Of a stretch of DNA of 64,000 nt, positions 51,027-62,287 are shown piece after piece. Position 1 is the stretch's first letter; the number at the start of each line of letters is the position of its first letter. The position numbers and the translations under genes are program-made. Under the pieces are notes generated by a model. The model made no database searches. It was not told where the DNA came from and saw only the letters and a program-made list of their open reading frames with translations. The stretch comes from Xylocopa sonorina (Eukaryota; Arthropoda; Insecta; Hymenoptera; Apidae): contig NW_027490108.1 of NCBI RefSeq assembly GCF_050948175.1, positions 1,178,001-1,242,000 of the forward strand, in the 5' to 3' direction.

Positions 51027-53813
51027 TGTAAATGCGACACTTCCTTGCAAAGAAATAACGTTTGCAGATGTCTACGTATCGTAGCAATAGATTTCTAATG
51101 CTTCTTAAAACGCGATATCGCATCTCATTTCCATGTTTCATGGTAAGATATAATATGATTTGCGAAGTGTCATGTATTCCTCGTCTACACTTCAAATGAA
51201 TGTAAATGCGACACTTCCTTGCAAAGAAATAGCGTTTGCAGATGTCTAGGTATCGTAGCGATAGTGTTCTAATGCTTCTTAAAACGCGATATCGCATCTC
51301 ATTTCTATGTTTCATTCTAAGATATAATATGATTTGCGAAGTGTCATGTATTCCTCGTCTACGCTTCAAATGAATGTAAATGCGACACTTCCTTGCAAGG
51401 AAATAGCGTTTGCAAATGTCTACCTATCGTAGCAATAGGGTTCTAATGCTTCTTAAAACGCGAAATCGCATCTCATTTCCATGTTTCATGGTAAGATATA
51501 ATATGATTTGCGAAGTGTCATGTATTCCTCGTCTACACTTCAAATGAATGTAAATGCGACACTTCGTTGCTAGGAAATAGCGTCTGCAGATGTCTAGGTA
51601 CCGAAGCAATAGAGTTCAAATGCTTCTTAAAACGAGATATTGCATCTCATACCTATGTTTCATGATAAGATATAATATGAATTGCGAAGTGTTATATATT
51701 CCTCGTCTACACTTCAAATGATTGTAAATGCGACACATCCTTGCAAGGAAATAGCGTTTGCAGTTGTCTACGTATCGTAGCAATAGAGTTCTTATGATTC
51801 TTAAAACGCGATATCGCAACTCATTTCTATGTTTCATGGTAAGATATAATATGATTTGCGAAGTGTTATGTATTCCTCGTCTACACTTCAAATGAAGGTA
51901 AATGCGACACCTCCTTGCAAGGAAATAGGGTGTGCAGATGTCTAGGTATCGTAGCAATGCAGTTTTTATGATTCTTAAAACGCGATATCGCATCTCATTT
52001 CTATGTTTCATGGTAAGATATAATATGATTTGCGAAGTGTTATGTATTCCTCATCTACACTTCAAATGAATGTAAATGCGACACTTCCTTGCTAGGAAAT
52101 AGCGTCTGCAGATGTCTAGGTATCGTAGCAATAGTGTTCTAATGCTTCTTAAAACGCGATATCGCATCTTATTTCCATGTTTCATGGTAAGATATAATAT
52201 GGTTTGCGAAGTGTTATGTATTCCTCGTCTACACTTCAAATGAATGTGAATGCGACACTTCCTTGCAAGGAAATAGCATTTGCATATGTCTACCTATCGG
52301 AGCAATAGAGTTCTAATGCTTCTTAAAACGCGATATCGCATCTCATTTCTATGTTTCATGGTAAGATATAATATGATTTGCGAAGTGTCATGTATTCCTC
52401 GTCTACACTTCAAATGAATGTAAATGCGACACTTCCTTGCAAAGAAATAGCGTTTGCAGATGTCTACGTATCGTAGCAATAGATTTCTAATGCTTCTTAA
52501 AACGCGATATCGCACCTCATTTCTATCTTTCATGGTAAGATATAATATGACTTGCGAAGTGTTATATATTCCTCATCTACACTTCAAATGAATGTAAATG
52601 CGACATTTCCTTGCTAGGAAATAGCGTCTGCAGATGTCTAGGTATCGCAGCAATAGAGTTCAAATGCTTCTTAGAACGCGATATCGCATCTCATTTCCAT
52701 GTTCCATGGTAAGATATAATATGATTTGCGAAGTGTCATGTATTCCTCGTCTACACTTCAAATGAATGTAAATGCGACACTTCCTTGCACGGAAATAGCG
52801 TCTGCAGATGTCTAGGTATCGTAGCAATAGAGTTCAAATGCTTCTTAAAACGCGATATCGCATCTCATTTCTATGTTTCATGGTAAGATATAATATGAAT
52901 TGCGAAGTGTCATGTATTCCTCGTCTACACTTCAAACGAATGTAAATGCGACACTTCCTTTCTAGGAAATAGCGTCTTCAGATGTCTAGGTATCGTAGCA
53001 ATGGAGTTCTAATGCTTCTTAAAGCGCGATATCGCACCTCATTTCTATGTTTCATGGCAAGATATAATATAATTTGCGAAGTGTTATGTATTCCTCGTCT
53101 ACACTTCAAATGAATGTAAATGCGACACTTCCTTGCAAAGAAATAGCGTTAGCAGATGTCTACGTATCGTAGCAATAGAGTTCTAATGCTTCTTAAAACG
53201 CGCTATCGCATCTCATTTCCATGTTTCATGGTAAGATATAATATGATTTGCGAAGTGTTGTGTATTCCTCGTCTACACTTCATATGAATGTAAGTGCAAC
53301 ACTTCCTTGCTAGGAAATAGCATCTGCAGATGTCTAGGTATCGTAGCAATAGAGATCAAATGCTTCTAAAACGAGATATTGCATCTCAAATCTATGTTTA
53401 ATGATAAGATATAATATTCATTGCGAAGTGTTATGCATTGCTCGTCTACGATTCAAATCAATGTAAATGCGACACTACCTTGCAAGGAAATAGCGTTTGC
53501 AGTTGTCTACGTATCGTAGCAATAGAGTTCTTATGATTCTTAAAACGCGATATCGCAACTCACTTCTATGTTTCATGGTAAGATATAATATGGTTTGCGA
53601 AGTGTAATGTGTTCCTCGTCTACACTTGAAATGAATGTAAATGCGACACATCCTTGCAAGGAAATAGCGTTTGCAGTTGTCTACGTATCGTAGCAATAGA
53701 GTTCTTATGATTCTTAAAACGCGATATCGCAACTCATTTCTATGTTTCATGGTAAGATATAATATGGTTTGCGAAGTGTTATGTATTCCTCGTCTACACT
53801 TCAAATGAATGTA
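51027..53813. repeat. HOR-A-like units and mosaic duplication segment 2, right
   Basis: Contains HOR-A units in shuffled order (GAAATAACG, TTTCATTCTAAG, CTACCTATC), then 51,481-52,696, the partner of 41,395-42,610. From about 52,830 an 8-mer of 1,391 bp begins and is repeated directly from about 54,220. CAATGGAGTTC marks the equivalent point: ATGG is at 53,001 and 54,392. Confidence 0.82.
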
Positions 53814-54943
53814 AATGCGACACATCCTCGCTAGGAAATAGCGTTTGCAGATGTCTACGTATCGTAGCAATAGTGATCTTATGATTCTTAAAACGCGATA
53901 TCGCATCTCATTTCTATGTTTCATGGTAAGATATAATATGATTTGCGAAGTGTTATGTATTCCTCATCTACACTTCAAATGAATGTAAATGCGACACATC
54001 CTTGCTAGGAAATAGCTTCTGCAGATGTCTAGGTATCGTAGCAATAGTGTTCTAATGCTTCTTAAAACGCGATATCGCATCTTATTTCCATGTTTCATGG
54101 TAAGATATAATATGATTTGCGAAGTGCCATGTATTCCTCGTCTACACTTCAAATGAATGTAAATGCGACACTTCCTTGCACGGAAATAGCGTCTGCAGAT
54201 GTCTAGGTATCGTAGCAATAGAGTTCAAATGCTTCTTAAAACGCGATATCGCATCTCATTTCTATGTTTCATGGTAAGATATAATATGAATTGCGAAGTG
54301 TCATGTATTCCTCGTCTACACTTCAAACGAATGTAAATGCGACACTTCCTTTCTAGGAAATAGCGTCTTCAGATGTCTAGGTATCGTAGCAATGGAGTTC
54401 TAATGCTTCTTAAAGCGCGATATCGCACCTCATTTCTATGTTTCATGGCAAGATATAATATAATTTGCGAAGTGTTATGTATTCCTCGTCTACACTTCAA
54501 TGAATGTAAATGCGACACTTCCTTGCAAAGAAATAGCGTTAGCAGATGTCTACGTATCGTAGCAATAGAGTTCTAATGCTTCTTAAAACGCGCTATCGCA
54601 TCTCATTTCCATGTTTCATGGTAAGATATAATATGATTTGCGAAGTGTTGTGTATTCTCGTCTACACTTCATATGAATGTAAGTGCAACACTTCCTTGCT
54701 AGGAAATAGCATCTGCAGATGTCTAGGTATCGTAGCAATAGAGATCAAATGCTTCTAAACGAGATATTGCATCTCAAATCTATGTTTAATGATAAGATAT
54801 AATATTCATTGCGAAGTGTATGCATTGCTCGTCTACGATTCAAATCAATGTAAATGCGACACTACCTTGCAAGGAAATAGCGTTTGCAGATGTCTACGTA
54901 TAGTAGCAATAGAGTTCTTATGATTCTTAAAACGCGATATCGC
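53814..54943. repeat. Mosaic duplication segment 3, right (partner 42,685-43,818)
   Basis: Matches the left partner and, from 54,220, also the segment 1,391 bp upstream. From 54,500 onward, single bases are missing relative to both (see the indel cluster entry). Confidence 0.85.
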
Positions 54944-56510
54944 ATCTCATTTCTATGTTTCATGGTAAGATATAATATGATTTGCGAAGTGTTATGTATT
55001 TCTCGTCTACACTTCAAATCAATGTAAATGCGACACTTCCTTGCTAGGAATAGCGTCTGCAGATATCTAGGTATCGTTAGCAATAGAGTTCTAATGCTTC
55101 TTAAAACGCGATATCGCATCTCATTTCTAGTTTCATGTTAAGATGTAATATGGTTTGCGAAGTGTTATGTATTCCTCCTCTACACTTCAAATGAATGTAA
55201 ATGCGACACTTCCCTTGCCAGGAAATAGCGTTTGCAGATGCCTACGTATCGAAGCAATAGAGTTCAAATGCTTCTTAAACGAGGTATTGCATCTCATATT
55301 TATGTTTAATGATAAGATATAATATTCATTGCGAAGTGTTATGCATTCCTCGTCTACGATTCAAATCAATGTAAATGCGACACTACCTTGGCAAGGAAAT
55401 AGCGTTTGCAGATGTCTACGTATCGTAGCGATAGTGTTCTAATGCTCCTTAAAACGCGATATCGCATCCCATTTCTATGTTTCATGGTAAGATATAATAA
55501 GATTTGCGAAGTGTCATGTATTCCTCGTCTACACTTCAAATGAATGTAAATGCGACACTTCCTTGCAAAGAAATAGCGTTAGCAGATGTCTACGTATCGT
55601 AGCAAAAGAGTTCTAATGCTTCTTAAAACGCGATATCGCATCTCATTTCTATGTTTCATGGTAAGATATAATATGATTTTTCGAAGTGTCATGTATTCCT
55701 CGTCTACACTTCAAATGAATGTAAATGCGACACTTCCTTGGCAAGAAAATAGCGTTTGCAAATGTCTACCTATCGTAGCAATAGGGTTCTAATGCTTCTT
55801 AAAACGAGATATTGCATCTCATACCTATGTTTCATGATAAGATATAATATGAATTGCGAAGTGTTATGTATTCCTCGTCTGCACTTCAAATGAATGTAAA
55901 TGCGACACATCCTTGCAAGGAAATAGCGTTTGCAGTTGTCTACGTATCGTAGCAATAGAGTTCTTATGATTCTTAAAACGCGATATCGCAACTCATTTCT
56001 ATGTTTCATGGTAAGATATAATATGGTTTGCGAAGTGTTATGTATTCCTCGTCTACACTTCAAATGAAGGTAAATGCGACACTTCCTTGCAAGGAAATAG
56101 GGTGTGCAGATGTCTACGTATCCTAGCAATGCAGTTCTTATGATCTTAAAAACGCGATATCGATCTCAATTCTATGTTTCATGGTAAGATGTAATATGGT
56201 TTGCGAAGTGATATGTATTCCTCGTCTACACTTCAAATGAATGTGAATGCGACACTTCCTCGCTAGGAAATAGCGTTTGCTGATGTCTACGTATCGTAGC
56301 AATAGTGTTCTTATGATTCTTACAACGCGATATCGATCTCATTTCTATGTTTCATGGTAAGATATAATATGATTTGCGAAGTATTATGTATTCCTCGTCT
56401 ACACTTCAAATGAATGTAAATGCGACACTTCCTTGCTAGGGAAATAGCGTCTGCAGATGTCTAGGTATCGTAGCGATAGAGTTCTAATGCTTCTTAAAGC
56501 GCGATGTCGG
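54500..56510. other. Cluster of 15 single-base indels within the satellite
   Basis: Single-base losses or gains, mostly in short homopolymers, lie near 54,500, 54,657, 54,759, 54,819, 55,050, 55,078, 55,129, 55,214, 55,279, 55,391, 55,680, 55,741, 56,144, 56,441 and 56,510. The near-identical copy 1,391 bp upstream of the first four has the full bases and no substitution that I can see over about 300 bp. This looks like low-accuracy consensus rather than repeat decay. It also explains why short plus-strand open frames appear here and the usual minus-strand ones are interrupted. Confidence 0.8.
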
Positions 56511-56525
56511 CACCTCATTTCTATG

Positions 56526-57742
56526 TTTCATGGCAAGGTATAATATGATTTGCGAAGTGTTATGTATTCCTCGTCTACACTTCAAATGAATGTGAATGCG
56601 ACACTTCCTTGCAAGGAAATAGCATTTGCATATGTCTACCTATCGTAGCAATAGAGTTCTAATGCTTCTTAAAACGCGATATCGCATCTCATTTCTATGT
56701 TTCATGGTAAGATATAATATGATTTGCGAAGTGTTATGTATTCCTCGTCTACACTTCAAATGAATGTAAATGCGACACTTCCTTGCAAGGAAATAGCGTT
56801 TGCTAATGTCTACCTATCGTAGCAATAGGGTTCTAATGCTTCTTAAAACGCGATATCGCATCTCATTTCTATGTTTCATGGTAAGATATAATATGATTTG
56901 CGAAGTGTTATGTATTCCTCGTCTGCACTTCAAATGAATGTAAATGCGACACTTCCTTGCAAAGAAATAACGTTTGCAGATGTCTACGTATCGTAGCAAT
57001 AGAGTTCTTATGATTCTTAAAACGCGATATCGCAACTCATTTCTATGTTTCATGGTAAGATATAATATGGTTTGCGAAGTGTTATGTATTCCTCGTCTAC
57101 ATTTCAAATGAATGTGAATGCGACACTTCCTCGCTAGGAAATAGCGTTTGCTGATGTCTACGTATCGTAGCAATAGTGTTCTAATGCTTCTTAAAACGAG
57201 ATATTGCATCTCATACCTATGTTTCATGATAAGATATAATATGAATTGCGAAGTGTTATGTATTCCTCGTCTGCACTTCAAATGAATGTAAATGCGACAC
57301 ATCCTTGCAAGGAAATAGCGTTTGCAGTTGTCTACGTATCGTAGCAATAGAGTTCTTATGATTCTTAAAACGCGATATCGCAACTCATTTCTATGTTTCA
57401 TGGTAAGATATAATATGGTTTGCGAAGTGTTATGTATTCCTCGTCTACACTTCAAATGAAGGTAAATGCGACACTTCCTTGCAAGGAAATAGGGTGTGCA
57501 GATGTCTACGTATCCTAGCAATGCAGTTCTTATGATTCTTAAAAACGCGATATCGATCTCAATTCTATGTTTCATGGTAAGATGTAATATGGTTTGCGAA
57601 GTGATATGTATTCCTCGTCTACACTTCAAATGAATGTGAATGCGACACTTCCTCGCTAGGAAATAGCGTTTGCTGATGTCTACGTATCGTAGCAATAGTG
57701 TTCTTATGATTCTTACAACGCGATATCGATCTCATTTCTATG
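56526..57742. repeat. HOR-D copy 1 (7-mer, 1,217 bp)
   Basis: Starts with the TTTCATGGCAAGGTATAATATG unit, which returns at 57,743. The order includes TTTGCATATG and TTTGCTAATG class E units, a GAAATAACG unit, CTACATTTCAAATG, the GGTGTGCAG unit and the GATATCGATCTCAATTC marker. The last unit has GATATCGATCTCATTTC with one base missing, accounting for 1,217 rather than 1,218. Confidence 0.93.
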
Positions 57743-59133
57743 TTTCATGGCAAGGTATAATATGATTTGCGAAGTGTTATGTATTCCTCGTCTACACTTC
57801 AAATGAATGTGAATGCGACACTTCCTTGCAAGGAAATAGCATTTGCATATGTCTACCTATCGTAGCAATAGAGTTCTAATGCTTCTTAAAACGCGATATC
57901 GCATCTCATTTCTATGTTTCATGGTAAGATATAATATGATTTGCGAAGTGTTATGTATTCCTCGTCTACACTTCAAATGAATGTAAATGCGACACTTCCT
58001 TGCAAGGAAATAGCGTTTGCTAATGTCTACCTATCGTAGCAATAGGGTTCTAATGCTTCTTAAAACGCGATATCGCATCTCATTTCTATGTTTCATGGTA
58101 AGATATAATATGATTTGCGAAGTGTTATGTATTCCTCGTCTGCACTTCAAATGAATGTAAATGCGACACTTCCTTGCAAAGAAATAACGTTTGCAGATGT
58201 CTACGTATCGTAGCAATAGAGTTCTTATGATTCTTAAAACGCGATATCGCAACTCATTTCTATGTTTCATGGTAAGATATAATATGGTTTGCGAAGTGTT
58301 ATGTATTCCTCGTCTACATTTCAAATGAATGTGAATGCGACACTTCCTCGCTAGGAAATAGCGTTTGCTGATGTCTACGTATCGTAGCAATAGTGTTCTA
58401 ATGCTTCTTAAAACGAGATATTGCATCTCATACCTATGTTTCATGATAAGATATAATATGAATTGCGAAGTGTTATGTATTCCTCGTCTGCACTTCAAAT
58501 GAATGTAAATGCGACACATCCTTGCAAGGAAATAGCGTTTGCAGTTGTCTACGTATCGTAGCAATAGAGTTCTTATGATTCTTAAAACGCGATATCGCAA
58601 CTCATTTCTATGTTTCATGGTAAGATATAATATGGTTTGCGAAGTGTTATGTATTCCTCGTCTACACTTCAAATGAAGGTAAATGCGACACTTCCTTGCA
58701 AGGAAATAGGGTGTGCAGATGTCTACGTATCCTAGCAATGCAGTTCTTATGATTCTTAAAAACGCGATATCGATCTCAATTCTATGTTTCATGGTAAGAT
58801 GTAATATGGTTTGCGAAGTGATATGTATTCCTCGTCTACACTTCAAATGAATGTGAATGCGACACTTCCTCGCTAGGAAATAGCGTTTGCTGATGTCTAC
58901 GTATCGTAGCAATAGTGTTCTTATGATTCTTACAACGCGATATCGATCTCATTTCTATGTTTCATGGTAAGATATAATATGATTTGCGAAGTATTATGTA
59001 TTCCTCGTCTACACTTCAAATGAATGTAAATGCGACACTTCCTTGCTAGGAAATAGCGTCTGCAGATGTCTAGGTATCGTAGCGATAGAGTTCTAATGCT
59101 TCTTAAAGCGCGATGTCGCACCTCATTTCTATG
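57743..59133. repeat. HOR-D copy 2 (8-mer, 1,391 bp)
   Basis: Identical by eye to copy 1 through seven units, then has one additional unit (GAAGTATTATG, GCGATGTCGCACC) before the TTTCATGGCAAGG start at 59,134. The same extra unit stands just before copy 1 at about 56,353-56,525. Confidence 0.93.
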
Positions 59134-60300
59134 TTTCATGGCAAGGTATAATATGATTTGCGAAGTGTTATGTATTCCTCGTCTACACTTCAAATGAATG
59201 TGAATGCGACACTTCCTTGCAAGGAAATAGCATTTGCATATGTCTACCTATCGTAGCAATAGAGTTCTAATGCTTCTTAAAACGCGATATCGCATCTCAT
59301 TTCTATGTTTCATGGTAAGATATAATATGATTTGCGAAGTGTTATGTATTCCTCGTCTACACTTCAAATGAATGTAAATGCGACACTTCCTTGCAAGGAA
59401 ATAGCGTTTGCTAATGTCTACCTATCGTAGCAATAGGGTTCTAATGCTTCTTAAAACGCGATATCGCATCTCATTTCTATGTTTCATGGTAAGATATAAT
59501 ATGATTTGCGAAGTGTTATGTATTCCTCGTCTGCACTTCAAATGAATGTAAATGCGACACTTCCTTGCAAAGAAATAACGTTTGCAGATGTCTACGTATC
59601 GTAGCAATAGAGTTCTTATGATTCTTAAAACGCGATATCGCAACTCATTTCTATGTTTCATGGTAAGATATAATATGGTTTGCGAAGTGTTATGTATTCC
59701 TCGTCTACACTTCAAATGAATGTGAATGCGACACTTCCTCGCTAGGAAATAGCGTTTGCTGATGTCTACGTATCGTAGCAATAGTGTTCTTATGATTCTT
59801 ACAACGCGATATCGTATCTCATTTCTATGTTTCATGGTAAGATATAATATGATTTGCGAAGTGTTATGTATTCCTCGTCTACACTTCAAATGAATGTAAA
59901 TGCGACACTTCCTTGCAAAGAAATAGCGTTAGCAGATGTCTACGTATCGTAGCAATAGAGTTCTAATGCTTCTTAAAACGCGATATCGCATCTCATTTCC
60001 ATGTTTCATGGTAAGATATAATATGATTTGCGAAGTGTTGTGTATTCCTCGTCTACACTTCATATGAATGTTAATGCGACTCTTCCTTGCAAGGAAAGAG
60101 CGTTTGCAGATGTCTACGTATCATAGCAATAGATTTCTAATGCCTCTTAAAACGCGATATCGCATCTCATTTCTATGTTTCATGGTAAGATATAATATGA
60201 TTTGCGAAGTGTAATGTATTCCTTGTCTACACTTGAAATGAATGTAAACGCGACACTTCCTTGCTAGGAAATAGCGTCTGCAGATGTCTAGGTATCGTAG
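59134..60300. repeat. HOR-D copy 3 (partial) and following units
   Basis: Follows HOR-D order for about four units (to ~59,750; it has CTACACTTC near 59,707 where copies 1 and 2 have CTACATTTC). It then joins the TTACAACGCGATATCGTATC unit and CATATGAATGTTAATGCGACTC units also seen near 18,320, 33,110, 35,370, 38,500 and 44,410. Confidence 0.82.
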
Positions 60301-62287
60301 CAATAGAGTTCAAATGCTTCTTAAAACGAGATATTGCATCTCATATCTATGTTTCTTGATGAGATATAATATTCATTGCGAAGTGTTATGCATTCCTCAT
60401 CTACGATTCAAATGAATGTAAATGCGACACTTCTTTGCAAGGAAATAGCGTTTGCAGATGTCTACGTATTGTAGCAATAGAGTTTTTATGATTCTTAAAA
60501 CGCGATATCGCATCTCATTTCTATGTTTCATGGTAAGATATAATATGATTTGCGAAGTGTTATGTATTCCTCATCTACACTTCAAATGAATGTAAATGCG
60601 ACACTTCCTTGCTAGGAAATAGCGTCTGCAGATGTCTAGGTATCGTAGCAATAGTGTTCTAATGCTTCTTAAAACGCGATATCGCATCTTATTTCCATGT
60701 TTCATGGTAAGATATAATATGGTTTGCGAAGTGTTATGTATTCCTCGTCTACACTTCAAATGAATGTGAATGCGACACTTCCTCGCTAGGAAATAGCGTT
60801 TGCAGATGTCTACGTATCGTAGCAATAGATTTCTAATGCTTCTTAAAACGCGATATCGCATCTCATTTCTATGTTTCATGGTAAGATACAATATGATTTG
60901 CGAAGTGTCATGTATTCCTCGTCTACACTTCAAATGAATGTAAATGCGACACTTCCTTGCTACGAAATAGCGTCTGCAGATGTCTAGGTATCGTAGCAAT
61001 AGAGTTCAAATGCTTCTTAAAACGAGATATTGCATCTCATATCTATGTTTCTTGATAAGATATAATATTCATTGCGAAGTGTTATGCATTCCTCATCTAC
61101 GATTCAAATGAATGTAAATGCGACACTACCTTGCAAGGAAATAGCGTTTGCAGATGTCTACGTATCGTAGCGATAGTGTTCTAATGCTTCTTCAAACGCG
61201 ATATCGCATCTCATTTCTATGTTTCATGGTAAGATATAATATGATTTGCGAAGTGTCATGTATTCCTCGTCTACACTTCAAATGAATGTAAATGCGACAC
61301 TTCCTTGCAAAGAAATAGCGTTAGCAGATGTCTACGTATCGTAGCAAAAGTGTTCTAATGCTTCTTAAAACACGATATCGCATCTCATTTCTATGTTTCA
61401 TGGTAAGATATAATATGATTTGCGAAGTGTCATGTATTCCTCGTCTAGACCTCAAATGAATGTAAATGCGACACTTCCTTGCAAGAAAATAGCGTTTGCA
61501 AATGTCTACCTATCGTAGCAATAGGGTTCTAATGCTTCTTAAAACGCGATATCGCATCTCATTTCTATGTTTCATGGTAAGATATAATATGATTTGCGAA
61601 GTGTTATGTATTCCTCGTCTGCACTTCAAATGAATGTAAATGCGACACTTCCTTGCAAAGAAATAACGTTTGCAGATGTCTACGTATCGTAGCAATAGAT
61701 TTCTAATGCTTCTTAAAACGCGATAACGCATCTCATTTCTATGTTTCATGGTAAGATATAATATGATTTGCGAAGTGTCATGTATTCCTCGTCTACACTT
61801 CAAATGAATGTAAATGCGACACTTCCTTGCTAGGAAATAGCGTCTGCAGATGTCTAGGTACCGAAGCAATAGAGTTCAAATGCTTCTTAAAACGAGATAA
61901 TGCATCTCATACCTATGTTTCATGATAAGATATAATATGAATTGCGAAGTGTTATATATTCCTCGTCTACACTTCAAATGATTGTAAATGCGACACTTCC
62001 TTGCAAGGAAATAGCGTTTGCAGTTGTCTACGTATCGTAGCAATAGAGTTCTTATGATTCTTAAAACGCGATATCGCAACTCACTTCTATGTTTCATGGT
62101 AAGATATAATATGGTTTGCGAAGTGTTATGTATTCCTCGTCCACACTTCAAATGAAGGTAAATGCGACACTTCCTTGCAAGGAAATAGGGTGTGCAGATG
62201 TCTACGTATCCTAGCAATGCAGTTCTTATGATCCTTAAAAACGCGATATCGATCTCAATTCTATGTTTCATGGTATGATGTAATATG
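60301..62287. repeat. 9-mer HOR region (period ~1,565 bp), first copy
   Basis: The rare CGTCTAGAC occurs at 61,442 and 63,007, and GTAGCAAAAGTG near 61,342 and 62,907, both 1,565 bp apart (9 x 174 minus the base lost near 62,650). The first ~900 bp (60,301-61,200) holds TATGTTTCTTGAT-type units like those at 35,600-37,100. Confidence 0.82.

Noticed and set aside
54500..56510. Ancient decayed satellite block
   Set aside because: Decay should bring many substitutions as well as indels. Here the first ~300 bp differ from the upstream copy only by single-base losses, so a consensus error is the better explanation, though not proven.
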